Positions 18,466 to 26,208 of a stretch of DNA of 64,000 bases are shown here, piece after piece. Made by a program: the position numbers and the translations under genes. The notes below the pieces were generated by a model that was not told the origin of the DNA, did not search any database, and worked only from the letters and a program-made list of their open reading frames with translations. Position 1 is the first letter of the stretch; each line of letters opens with the position of its first letter. The stretch is from Ideonella sp. MAG2 (GTDB taxonomy: Bacteria; Pseudomonadota; Gammaproteobacteria; Burkholderiales; Burkholderiaceae_C). The stretch spans positions 234,362 to 298,361 of the forward strand of contig PTEU01000002.1 in assembly GCA_004359425.1 (NCBI GenBank), given 5' to 3'.

Positions 18466-20160
18466 ATGCTTCGCATCACCGAACTGCGCCTGCCGCTGAA
18501 CCACCCCGAGGACGCCTTGCGGCCCGCCGTGATGGCCCGGCTCGGCTTGGCCCGCGAGGCAGATTTGCTGGGTTTCACGGTCTTCAAGCGCGCCTATGAC
18601 GCCCGCAAAAAGACCGCTATGGTGCTGATCTACACCGTGGACTGCGAGCTGACCAACGAGGCCGCTGTGTTGGCGCGCCACCAGGGTGATGCCCACATCC
18701 GCCCCAGCCCCGACACCCGCTACCAATTCGTCGGCCATGCGCCCGCAGATTTCTACACCCCGGGCGAACGCCTGCGGCCCGTGGTCATCGGCTTTGGCCC
18801 CTGCGGCATTTTTGCGGCCCTGATCCTGGCGCAGATGGGCTTGAAGCCCATCGTGCTGGAACGCGGCAAGGCCGTGCGTGAGCGCACCAAAGACACCTGG
18901 GGCCTGTGGCGCCGGGGCGTGCTGGACGCGGGCTCCAATGTGCAGTTTGGCGAAGGCGGTGCGGGCACTTTCTCTGATGGCAAGCTCTGGAGCCAGATCT
19001 CCGACCCGCGCCACCTGACGCGCAAGGTCTTAACGGAGTTTGTGAAGGCCGGCGCGCCTGAAGAGATTCTCTTCGTCAGCAAGCCACACATCGGCACCTT
19101 CCGCCTGGTGAGCATGGTCGAAAAGATGCGCGCCGACATCGAAGCCCTGGGCGGCGAGATCCGCTTTGGCCAGCAGGTGGTGGATGTGCGCATCGAGCAA
19201 AGTCGATCGGGCCAGCGCCATGTGCGCGGCGTGACGCTGGCCAGTGGCGAAGAGATTCGGACCGACCATGTGGTGCTGGCCCTGGGCCACAGCGCGCGCG
19301 ACACCTTCACCATGCTGCATGAGCGCGGCGTGCAGATGGAGGCCAAGCCTTTTTCCATCGGCTATCGCATTGAGCACCCGCAAAGCGTGATCGACAAGGC
19401 CCGCTTCGGCCCCAACGCCGGCCACCCGATTTTGGGGGCGGCCGACTACAAGCTGGTGCACCACGCCAGCACCGGCCGCGCGGCCTACAGCTTTTGCATG
19501 TGCCCGGGCGGCACGGTGGTGGCGGCCACGTCTGAGCCCGAGCGCGTGGTCACCAATGGCATGAGCCAGTACTCGCGCAATGAGCGCAACGCCAACGCCG
19601 GCATCGTGGTGGGCATCTCGCCCGAAGACTACCGCCGCGACCCCGGCGGCAGCGGCCCGGTGAACCCGCTGGACGGCATGGCCTTTCAGCGCATTTGGGA
19701 GTCCCGCGCTTATGAACTGGGCGGCGGCGGCTATGTCGCCCCCGGCCAGTTGGTGGGCGACTTCCTCAAGAACCAACGCGGCCCCCGCTCCGGCCAAGCC
19801 TTTGGCAGCGTGATGCCGTCGTACAAGCCCGGCGTGCATCTGACCGACCTTTCAGAACCCGGCCGCGAAAGCCTGCCGCCCTACGTCCTGCAAACCATCC
19901 GCGAAGCCCTACCCGCCTTCGGTCGCCAAATCCGCGGCTTTGACATGGCCGACGCGGTGCTGACCGGCGTCGAGACCCGCACCTCGTCCCCCCTGCGCAT
20001 CAACCGCGGCCGCGACTATCAAAGCCTCAACACTGTGGGCCTGTACCCCGCCGGCGAAGGCGCGGGCTATGCGGGCGGCATCATGTCGGCGGGCGTGGAT
20101 GGCATTGAAGTGGCCGAGGCGCTGGGGGCGGCGATGTTGGGTGTTGCTTCGCGGGCTTGA
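18466..20160 (+). CDS. FAD-dependent oxidoreductase (COG2509-like)
   Basis: The protein has 564 residues from ATG 18466. The first ~95 residues form a small N-terminal domain (LRITELRLPLNHPEDALRPA; FKRAYDARKK). An FAD-binding Rossmann fold follows with VVIGFGPCGIFAALILAQMG and then VLERGKAVRERTKDTW. Other conserved stretches are NVQFGEGGAGTFSDGKL, DHVVLALGHSARDTF, SFCMCPGGTVVAATSE and, at the end, GLYPAGEGAGYAGGIMSAGVDG, which contacts FAD. The family is widespread and usually annotated only as NAD(P)/FAD-dependent oxidoreductase. The substrate is unknown and the neighbours do not point to a pathway. Confidence 0.85.
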   Translation: MLRITELRLPLNHPEDALRPAVMARLGLAREADLLGFTVFKRAYDARKKTAMVLIYTVDCELTNEAAVLARHQGDAHIRPSPDTRYQFVGHAPADFYTPGERLRPVVIGFGPCGIFAALILAQMGLKPIVLERGKAVRERTKDTWGLWRRGVLDAGSNVQFGEGGAGTFSDGKLWSQISDPRHLTRKVLTEFVKAGAPEEILFVSKPHIGTFRLVSMVEKMRADIEALGGEIRFGQQVVDVRIEQSRSGQRHVRGVTLASGEEIRTDHVVLALGHSARDTFTMLHERGVQMEAKPFSIGYRIEHPQSVIDKARFGPNAGHPILGAADYKLVHHASTGRAAYSFCMCPGGTVVAATSEPERVVTNGMSQYSRNERNANAGIVVGISPEDYRRDPGGSGPVNPLDGMAFQRIWESRAYELGGGGYVAPGQLVGDFLKNQRGPRSGQAFGSVMPSYKPGVHLTDLSEPGRESLPPYVLQTIREALPAFGRQIRGFDMADAVLTGVETRTSSPLRINRGRDYQSLNTVGLYPAGEGAGYAGGIMSAGVDGIEVAEALGAAMLGVASRA

Positions 20161-20274
20161 GTTTGTTGGTTTTGGTGCCTGCGTGCGTTGAGCTTGGCGC
20201 TTGATCGGCAGTTGCTTGGCTTGCAGTGGATGCTTGGCATGCTGCGGTTGCTGGGCTTGCAACGGTTGCGCTTG
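20161..20274. other. Non-coding stretch rich in TTGC/GCTTG words
   Basis: The 114 bases after the flavoprotein stop repeat short words such as CTTGGC, GCTTGC and TTGCGC. I see no gene, terminator or promoter in it. It leads directly into the first multi-hairpin repeat. Confidence 0.4.
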
Positions 20275-20508
20275 CGCTGACGCAGGCCATAACCCAGGGC
20301 TCATGCATCGGCGGTCGGCTAAAGCCGACTACCCTCGGTACTCGGTCAAGCGCGTGCGCCGTCAAACTCCCTCCGCTCACCTTCGGCTCGCTATGGTCAA
20401 ACAATGACGGCGAGTCAGTTCTTGAAGCGCGTGAGTACACGCGCCACGCTCTTTCCCTGCGCGCCTCGGCGCCTCAGAAATCGCCCCGGGCTATGGCCTT
20501 CGTCAGCG
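20275..20508 (-). repeat. Multi-hairpin dispersed repeat, copy 1 (inverted)
   Basis: This 234-bp unit matches the copies at 21568 and 22601 in reverse orientation. Its 26-bp ends are inverted repeats of each other (23 of 26 pair), beginning CGCTGACG and ending CGTCAGCG. Internal hairpins include GTCGGCT/AGCCGAC and GCGCGTG-AGTA-CACGCGC (20427-20444). The outer end sequences differ from copies 2 and 3 yet still pair. Confidence 0.8.
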
Positions 20509-20830
20509 CAGTTCCAGCGACATCGGCCTGCGGCGGGAAGCGCTCAAATGCCTCGGGCAAGGCAGCCAAAGAGGCCGTGTATGTCGGTGAACAGTTTGTA
20601 CAAACGAGGCTTGCAGTGGATCTGGCACCGCACCGAAAATGTGGCCAATAGGAAGTACCGCCTTTCCCGTCGAATACGCTGAGTGAAAGTACAGCAGACA
20701 AGGTGCAAATTTTTCCACTGTAAATTCCTTGATCACCCGCACCTCTGCATTTCTCAGTCGAGCATTGTTGTTACTCAACTGTTCTGCCACCCCAAATCAC
20801 GGCTAGGGTCAGAAAGCCCTACCTTCGCTC
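20509..20830. other. Intergenic region upstream of nucleotidyltransferase gene
   Basis: These 322 bases hold no convincing gene. The first half is GC-rich. The second half (about 20680-20830) is distinctly AT-richer and continues into the low-GC gene at 20831, so an insertion boundary may lie near 20680. No clear promoter was found. Confidence 0.4.
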
Positions 20831-21418
20831 ATGCAACTCGAAGAGTTTCTGCACCATTACGCTGCGGATCCCAATACCAAGCTCCAATTGACCCTGCTGC
20901 AACGAATCGCGTCCGTCCTACGGGCAACATCGACATGCTTCGGGGCAGTACTCGTGGGTTCCTTCGCAAAAGGACAGGCAGATCGCGTCTCAGACCTAGA
21001 CTTGGTGCTCTTCTGCGATGAGGACACAGGGCAAGACGTACTTGCCTCAGTCCGAAACATGATCCCGATCGAAGAAGTATTCAGCGAGTTCTACGGATCC
21101 CACGGAGTAGGAAGTCCATTCGTCGAGCTGATCCTGTACAACTTCACGTCGATAGAAATTCACGCCATCGCTCCCAAAACCAAGTTCACAGTAAAGCGTC
21201 CGTACATTGAGCTGGTGAACCGCGATGGATACCTTGAGTCCAGACTTTCTGACAAAACAGCGCCAACACGAGATGATCTAGTCCCTTACCGTCATGGGCA
21301 AGAGTGGCTGCCATGGGAACTCTTCAACTGCATGAAATGGCTGTCCCGAGGCGAAACCGAAGCTGCCAAGAAATATCTGGTTCGCCTCGGGCAGGCAATC
21401 GAGGCAGCCGACGAATGA
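20831..21418 (+). CDS. Nucleotidyltransferase-domain protein
   Basis: The product has 195 residues. The DNA polymerase-beta-type core is clear: GAVLVGSFAKGQADRVSDLDLVLFCDED, seen here as the GSFAKG loop and the DLDLVL pair of metal-binding Asp. A third acidic position may be in SIEIHAI. The C-terminal ~60 residues (WLPWELFNCMKWLSRGETEAAKKYLVRLGQAI) are helical. Members of this superfamily include antibiotic adenylyltransferases, MNT antitoxins and stand-alone nucleotidyltransferases, and the target is not clear. No HEPN partner gene is adjacent. Its base composition is lower in GC than the flanks and it sits between hairpin repeats, so horizontal acquisition is likely. Confidence 0.75.
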   Translation: MQLEEFLHHYAADPNTKLQLTLLQRIASVLRATSTCFGAVLVGSFAKGQADRVSDLDLVLFCDEDTGQDVLASVRNMIPIEEVFSEFYGSHGVGSPFVELILYNFTSIEIHAIAPKTKFTVKRPYIELVNRDGYLESRLSDKTAPTRDDLVPYRHGQEWLPWELFNCMKWLSRGETEAAKKYLVRLGQAIEAADE

Positions 21419-21567
21419 CGCCTTCTAGTAGACGGGGACCCTATCTCGAATTTATAGCCCTCGCCGAGATCTAGCACTGCAATTCGGGGATAGAGGATTT
21501 CGCGTCGAGCACCGAGAGCAATAGAGCCCCTGCATTCGCAGGCCCACCCGTGCGACGACACCACCCG

Positions 21568-21797
21568 CCCTGGCGCGGGGTGAGCCCCAGGGCGATTTGA
21601 GAGGCGCTGAGGAGCGCAGGGATGGGCTGGGGCGCGCGCAGCGCGCATCAATATCTGACTCGGAGCAGATGATTGAGCGTAACGAGCGCAGTGAGTGAAG
21701 CGAGTTCTGCAGCGCCCAGGCCAGCCCGAGCACCGGAAGGCAGTCGGCTTTAGCCGACCGCCTCTCCATGAGCCCTGGGGACTACCCCGCGACAGGG
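21568..21797 (+). repeat. Multi-hairpin dispersed repeat, copy 2
   Basis: This is a 230-bp unit in the same orientation as copy 3. The left end (21568-21593) and right end (21772-21797) are inverted repeats with 22 of 26 positions pairing, and both contain the GCCCTGGGG/CCCCAGGGC block. The middle differs from copies 1 and 3, carrying a GAGCG-AACGAGCGCAGTGAG type array. The GTCGGCTTTAGCCGAC hairpin is retained. Confidence 0.8.
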
Positions 21798-21896
21798 CTC
21801 GCACAGCATCGTCGCCCCTCACGCCAAAAACACACTGAGTCTGCACATGGCGACTTCCGGGCGGTGGCCCATTGATGACGGGGTCGGCAACGAGGT

Positions 21897-21925
21897 TTGA
21901 GGAAAATACGGCAATGCCGTATCAT
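21897..21925 (+). promoter_or_regulatory. HigBA promoter with overlapping palindromic operator
   Basis: TTGAGG (21897-21902) and TATCAT (21920-21925) are spaced by 17 bp. The perfect palindrome ATACGGCA-A-TGCCGTAT (21906-21922) fills the spacer and overlaps the -10 box. Transcription should begin near 21932, the toxin ATG. An antitoxin bound there would block RNA polymerase. Confidence 0.7.
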
Positions 21926-21931
21926 GCACCG

Positions 21932-22246
21932 ATGAAGACAGTGGCTGAAACGGCGATCTTCCAGCGCTATGCCAGTGAAGTATGGCTGGATGCCGAGCGG
22001 ATTGAGTTCATCAATTGGATCGCCGCCAATCCAGAGGCTGGTGACCTGATCCGAGGCAGCGGCGGCTGCCGAAAGGTTCGCTGGGCATCGACTGGGCAAG
22101 GTAAACGCGGTGGAGCACGGGGCATTTACTTCAACGCCAGCACCGACACCATTTGGCTCTTGATCGTTTACAAGAAAGCCCAGTTTGACAATCTCCCCAC
22201 CTCCTTTTTGGCGGCATTGAAACAAGGAATCGAAGATGCCCTCTGA
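21932..22246 (+). CDS. HigB/RelE-type toxin of a toxin-antitoxin pair
   Basis: ATG 21932 gives 104 residues. The fold signature is that of HigB-type toxins: FINWIAANPEAGDLIRGSGGCRKVRWA, key parts, then GKRGGARGIYFN, IWLLIVYKKAQFDNL and a C-terminal helix. Arg and Lys in KVRW and GKRGG fit the RNA-binding face used for ribosome-dependent mRNA cleavage. The gene precedes its antitoxin and overlaps it by 11 bases, the usual HigBA order. The longer frame from 21872 runs through the promoter and is unlikely. The predicted transcription start coincides with the ATG, so the mRNA may be leaderless. Confidence 0.85.
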   Translation: MKTVAETAIFQRYASEVWLDAERIEFINWIAANPEAGDLIRGSGGCRKVRWASTGQGKRGGARGIYFNASTDTIWLLIVYKKAQFDNLPTSFLAALKQGIEDAL

Positions 22247-22517
22247 CCTCGAAAAATTCCAAAGCGACTTGCTGGAGTCCGTCAAGCAAATGAAGCGTGG
22301 CGATGCCGCGCGCACGACGACGGTCAAGTTACCGGAGGCCGCAGAGGCCCGGGTCAAATTGGGCCTGTCCCAGCAAGCGTTTGCGCTGCTGCTGGGTGTA
22401 TCCGCCAGAACGCTGCAAGACTGGGAGCAAGGCCGCAGATCGCCCACAGGTGCAGCCAAGACGCTGCTGCGCGTGGCCATGACGCATCCAGAGGTTCTGC
22501 AAAAGTTGCGGGCTTGA
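22236..22517 (+). CDS. HigA-type XRE-family antitoxin
   Basis: The protein has 93 residues. Residues 1-35 form a helical N-terminus that should cover the toxin (DLEKFQSDLLESVKQMKRG). Residues ~38-85 are an XRE helix-turn-helix, with VKLGLSQQAFALLLGVSARTLQDWEQGRRSPTGAA shown here as key parts, then LLRVAMTHPEVLQKL. It overlaps the toxin gene and would repress the shared promoter through the palindrome at 21906-21922. Such N-terminally extended XRE antitoxins are common partners of HigB-like toxins. The next repeat copy starts 83 bases downstream. Confidence 0.87.
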   Translation: MPSDLEKFQSDLLESVKQMKRGDAARTTTVKLPEAAEARVKLGLSQQAFALLLGVSARTLQDWEQGRRSPTGAAKTLLRVAMTHPEVLQKLRA

Positions 22518-22600
22518 TGGAAGTGAGAGGCGCCGGATTCCAAATGGGGAGTCGCGAAGCTTGGCCCTGGGAAAGCCCAGCCGTGCCACCCCTCCACACG

Positions 22601-22836
22601 CCCTGGCGCGGGGTAGTCCCCAGGGCGATTTGAGAGGCGCTGAGGAGCGCAGGGGAAGGGCGTGGCGCGCGTACTCGCGCGCTTCAAGAACATACTCGCC
22701 GTCATTGTTTGACCACAGCGAGCCAAAGGCGAGCGGAGGGAGTTTGACGGCGCACGCGCTTGCCCGAGCACCGCAAGGCAGTCGGCTTTAGCCGACCGCC
22801 TCTCGCATGAGCCCTGGGGACTGCCCCGCGCCGGGG
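22601..22836 (+). repeat. Multi-hairpin dispersed repeat, copy 3
   Basis: This 236-bp unit has 26-bp inverted ends (22601-22626 and 22811-22836) with 24 of 26 positions pairing. Internal hairpins are GCGCT-GAGG-AGCGC, GCGCGCG-TACT-CGCGCGC (22665-22682), CGCCGTCA with TGACGGCG, and GTCGGCT-TT-AGCCGAC. No transposase is encoded. Frames predicted through it are spurious. Confidence 0.82.
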
Positions 22837-22882
22837 CTCGCAAGGCACCAGCCCACCCCACGAAGGGCAGGCTGGCCCCGCA

Positions 22883-23611
22883 TCAGTATTTGTACCCGAA
22901 GCCCACCGTCAGAAGAGTGTCGGTCTTCTTCATGCCAGCAGCGGGTTCGCTGTTGTAGCGCCAGGCCAGGCCGGTGTTCAGGGTCCAGCCGCCGGAGATG
23001 GCGGTGGCGACGCCGGCGTCGAAGGTGGCGCGGTTGCCTAGGTCGCCGAGGCCAGGGTAGAACACCAAGCGCTGCTTGATGGTGGTGGAGGCGCTGAGCT
23101 TGTAGCTGCCTTCTTCGCCCAAGATCAGCTCGGCACCGTCGGCGCTGGTGTTGTTGGTGTAAGTGCTGTCAGAGTAGCCCACGCCACCGAACACATCGAC
23201 TTGCGCCGTGGCGCTGCGCACCCAGCGGTAGCCCAGACCAGCGTTAACTCCATAACGCGACTTCAAGCCACCGGCCTTGTTGGTCTCATACTCACCGCCA
23301 CCAAAGGCGAACAAAGACTGGCTCAAGTTGTAGTCATAGCGGCCACCCAAACGGCCCAAATTGGCTGTGGTGGTGTTGCCTGCGCGGGCATAGTTGGCCG
23401 CCGCGTAGAGGCTGATCTTGTCGGCAGCCGTGGCGCGGGTCGCGTCGGCACCAGCCGTCATCACACGGGAGGTGGTGTTGCCAGAGGCAAAGGCACCACC
23501 GGCGCTGATGCTGCCATGCCAATTGCCGTCATTGACGGATTGCGCAGAGGCTGCGGCCGAGACCAACAAAACCGCAGCGGCGGCAACGGAAGACAGACGG
23601 ATCGAAGACAT
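22883..23611 (-). CDS. DUF481-family outer-membrane protein
   Basis: ATG 23611 gives 242 residues with a signal peptide (SSVAAAAVLLVSAAASAQS). The mature protein is an alternating beta pattern throughout: GNWHGSISAGGAFASGNTTS, LYAAANYARAGNTTTANLG, GYRWVRSATAQVDVFGGVGY and the C-terminal strand TLLTVGFGYKY ending in Tyr. This matches the DUF481 family of small barrels, annotated in E. coli as YdiY and in others as salt-induced outer-membrane proteins. The function is not established. It is divergent from the patatin gene, with about 230 bp between the two starts. Confidence 0.82.
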   Translation of the reverse strand: MSSIRLSSVAAAAVLLVSAAASAQSVNDGNWHGSISAGGAFASGNTTSRVMTAGADATRATAADKISLYAAANYARAGNTTTANLGRLGGRYDYNLSQSLFAFGGGEYETNKAGGLKSRYGVNAGLGYRWVRSATAQVDVFGGVGYSDSTYTNNTSADGAELILGEEGSYKLSASTTIKQRLVFYPGLGDLGNRATFDAGVATAISGGWTLNTGLAWRYNSEPAAGMKKTDTLLTVGFGYKY

Positions 23612-23843
23612 GGACAAAATCTCCACAGAGGTTGATAACAAACAGCCTGCCCACGGGAAGGTTGCTGCTCATTCTGTGAGCGCCCGCTGGCGCACCTAGA
23701 TCGACGGAGCCCTTGCGCACGAGGCCATCACAAGATTGCGGCGCAAATGAGACGCCACTTGCCACACATCTCGCATTCCAGGCCTGAGCCACGCAATGCG
23801 CCTACGATCCTTACTTCAACAGCTACTCACCCCCCCACGGACC

Positions 23844-24914
23844 ATGACCAAAGCCTCACCTCGCCCCCAAGCCCGTCGCCGCACCGCGCGCGGCAGCGGC
23901 ACCATCGACTTGGCCTTGCAAGGTGGCGGCTCGCATGGGGCTTTTACCTGGGGCGTGTTGGACGCGCTGCTGGAAGACGGGCGCTTGACGCCCGACGGCC
24001 TGTCGGGCACCAGCGCGGGTGCCATGAACGTGGCGGTGCTGGCCTCGGGCTGGGCCCAAGGCGGGCGTGACGGCGCACGACGAGCCCTGCACGACTTTTG
24101 GCATGCGGTGGGCGGCAGCGCGGGCTGTTGGGGCGGGCCTCAAGTGCCGGTCGGCCCACTGTCGGCCTGGGCCTTCAACCGTGACCAATGGCCGGGCATG
24201 GCGCTGTTCAACAGTTGGATGCAACTCTGGAGCCCGTACCAGCTCAACCCCTTGAACCTGGACCCGCTGCGCAGCTTGGTGCAGGCCCATGTGGACATTG
24301 CTGCCATACGCCAGGGGCCGCTCAAGGTGTTTATCACTGCTACCTCGGTGCGCACCGGCCAGCCTCGGGTGTTTGAGCGGCATGACCTGTCCATTGAGTC
24401 CTTGCTGGCCTCAGCCTGCCTGCCGCAGATTGCCCAAACCGTGGAGATCGACGGCGAGCCCTACTGGGACGGCGGCTTCTCGGGCAACCCGGCGCTGTGG
24501 CCGCTGATCTATGGCACGCCGTCTGATGATGTGCTCTTGGTGCAGATCAACCCGCGTGTGCGCGAAGGCATTCCCCGTACCGCTGCTGACATCGCAGACC
24601 GGGTGAACGAGATCACCTTCAATGCTTCTTTGGTGGCCGAGATGCGAGCCATTGCCTTTGTGCAAAAGCTGCTCAAAGAGCGGCGAGTGGACCCTACCCA
24701 CTACAAGAGCTTGCGCATGCATCGCATTGCCGACGAGGCCGGGCTCGCGCCCCTAGACGCCTCCAGCAAGCTCAACACCGACCCGCGCTTGCTGCAAAGC
24801 CTGTTTGAACTGGGCCGCCAAGCAGCAAGCACCTGGCTGGCCCACCATGCTCAGGATGTGGGCCACCGCAGCAGCATGGACCTGACCGAGACCTACCTCA
24901 GCGCAAAGCCTTGA
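23844..24914 (+). CDS. Patatin-like phospholipase
   Basis: I chose ATG 23844 because residues before it are not conserved-looking; this gives 356 residues. The oxyanion loop GGGSHG is at residues 27-32. The nucleophile elbow GTSAG has Ser57. The Asp of the catalytic dyad is in WDGGFSGNP. Together these predict a serine acyl hydrolase acting on phospholipids or related esters. The basic N-terminus (RPQARRRTARG) is not a signal peptide, so a cytoplasmic or membrane-surface location is likely. Its 3' end overlaps the convergent transglycosylase gene by 17 bases. Some patatins are polyhydroxybutyrate depolymerases or toxins, but nothing here favours those roles. Confidence 0.87.
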   Translation: MTKASPRPQARRRTARGSGTIDLALQGGGSHGAFTWGVLDALLEDGRLTPDGLSGTSAGAMNVAVLASGWAQGGRDGARRALHDFWHAVGGSAGCWGGPQVPVGPLSAWAFNRDQWPGMALFNSWMQLWSPYQLNPLNLDPLRSLVQAHVDIAAIRQGPLKVFITATSVRTGQPRVFERHDLSIESLLASACLPQIAQTVEIDGEPYWDGGFSGNPALWPLIYGTPSDDVLLVQINPRVREGIPRTAADIADRVNEITFNASLVAEMRAIAFVQKLLKERRVDPTHYKSLRMHRIADEAGLAPLDASSKLNTDPRLLQSLFELGRQAASTWLAHHAQDVGHRSSMDLTETYLSAKP

Positions 24915-26109
24915 GCAGCTTTTGGCCAGCGCGGCCATCGGCCGCCAGCCCCAAGCGCTGCTGCTCGGCCTTGATGGCTTGGCGCGAGGCTGCGCCCAAC
25001 ATGCCGTCGATCTCGCCAATGGCATGGCCTTTGGCGGCCAGCAGGGTTTGCAGCTCACGCCGCTCGGCCCGGCTCAGGCCGGCATCATCCGTGGGCCACG
25101 GTGTGGCAAACACGCTGCCGCCGCGCAGGCGGTCCGCCAAGTGGGCAATGGCCAAGGCATAGCTCTCGGCAGCGTTGTAGCCATAAATCGCATCGAAGTT
25201 ACGGAACACCAAAAAGGCCGGTCCCTTGGCACCTGCAGGCAGCAGCAGCCCCGCCGCACCACCCTCGCCCAAGGGCTTGCCATCCACCCGCTTGACACCG
25301 GCCTGCGCCCACTCCGCCAAGGGCTTCTTGACTCTGCGGCCCTGGCCTTTGGTGTCCAGGCCCTCGGGCAGCTTGACCTCAAAACCCCAAGGCTCGCCGG
25401 TGCGCCAACCGGCCTTGTCCAAGAAGTTGGCGGTAGAGGCCAAGGCATCCGGGATGCTGGCCACCAAATCGCGGCGGCCGTCGGCGTCAAAGTCCACGGC
25501 CAAGCGTTGGTAGGTGCTGGGCATGAACTGGGTGTGGCCAAAGGCCCCGGCCCATGAGCCCACCAAACCGGCCGCGCCTTGGGGGCCGTCGATGCGCAAG
25601 TCGCCTTGATCGACCAGCTTCATCAGCGCAAACCATTCACCCCGGAAGTAGGCCTGACGCCGCCCAAAGCAGCTCAGCGTGCCCAGCGATTGCAGCAAGG
25701 GGCGCTTGCCAAAGGAGCGGCCATAGTCGCTCTCCACGCCCCACACGGCCACCACGGTGGCGGCGTCCACGCCAAAGCGCAGGGCCACTTTGTCCAGCAC
25801 TTCTTTGTGTTGCGTCAGCAGAGCCCGGCCATCGGCCACGCGCTGTTCATCCACCAAGGCAGCAAGGTAGTCCCAGATCGGGGTTTTGAACTCGGGCTGG
25901 TCGTCCAGCAGCTTGACCACTGAGAGGTCAGCCTGCAGGCCTTCGGTGAGCTTGTCATAGCCCCCCGCCGAGACACCCGCTCGGCGGGCATCGTCTTTCA
26001 AAGTTTTGAGACAGGCCTGGAAGTCGTCCGCGCTTTGGGCGCGCAGTGCCGGGCTGCTGAGGAGACCGATGGCGGCCAGAGCCGCCCAGAGCAAAGATGG
26101 TGTGTGCAT
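24898..26109 (-). CDS. Lytic murein transglycosylase, MltB type
   Basis: The protein has 403 residues with a signal peptide (LLWAALAAIGLLSSPALRAQ). The SLT_2/MltB domain contains the catalytic Glu126 in VWGVESDYGR, then FGHTQFMPSTYQRLAVDFDADGRRD, key parts, and a Tyr-rich segment IYGYNAAESYALAIAHLADRL. A C-terminal peptidoglycan-binding domain 1 follows (ELQTLLAAKGHAIGEIDGMLGAASRQAI). The enzyme cuts glycan strands to give anhydromuropeptides. There is no lipobox Cys at the predicted cleavage site, so unlike E. coli MltB it should be soluble in the periplasm. Its role is probably wall turnover. Confidence 0.9.
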   Translation of the reverse strand: MHTPSLLWAALAAIGLLSSPALRAQSADDFQACLKTLKDDARRAGVSAGGYDKLTEGLQADLSVVKLLDDQPEFKTPIWDYLAALVDEQRVADGRALLTQHKEVLDKVALRFGVDAATVVAVWGVESDYGRSFGKRPLLQSLGTLSCFGRRQAYFRGEWFALMKLVDQGDLRIDGPQGAAGLVGSWAGAFGHTQFMPSTYQRLAVDFDADGRRDLVASIPDALASTANFLDKAGWRTGEPWGFEVKLPEGLDTKGQGRRVKKPLAEWAQAGVKRVDGKPLGEGGAAGLLLPAGAKGPAFLVFRNFDAIYGYNAAESYALAIAHLADRLRGGSVFATPWPTDDAGLSRAERRELQTLLAAKGHAIGEIDGMLGAASRQAIKAEQQRLGLAADGRAGQKLLKALR

Positions 26110-26208
26110 GGGCGGATTGTGCCAACAAGCCTCCCACGGCCCGGCTTTGCATGCCGGTCCGCTTCGGCAGGCGTTCGTCTCTGCGCAGGCAGAGACTCAC
26201 GTCCGGCC

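Noticed and set aside
20300..22840. CRISPR array
   Set aside because: There are three units of about 230 bp with hairpins and no regular short repeat-spacer pattern or cas gene.
21782..22861. Minus-strand frame of 359 codons across the toxin-antitoxin genes
   Set aside because: It runs through two hairpin repeats and the antisense of HigBA; the protein is a repeat translation (RSAKADCL type).
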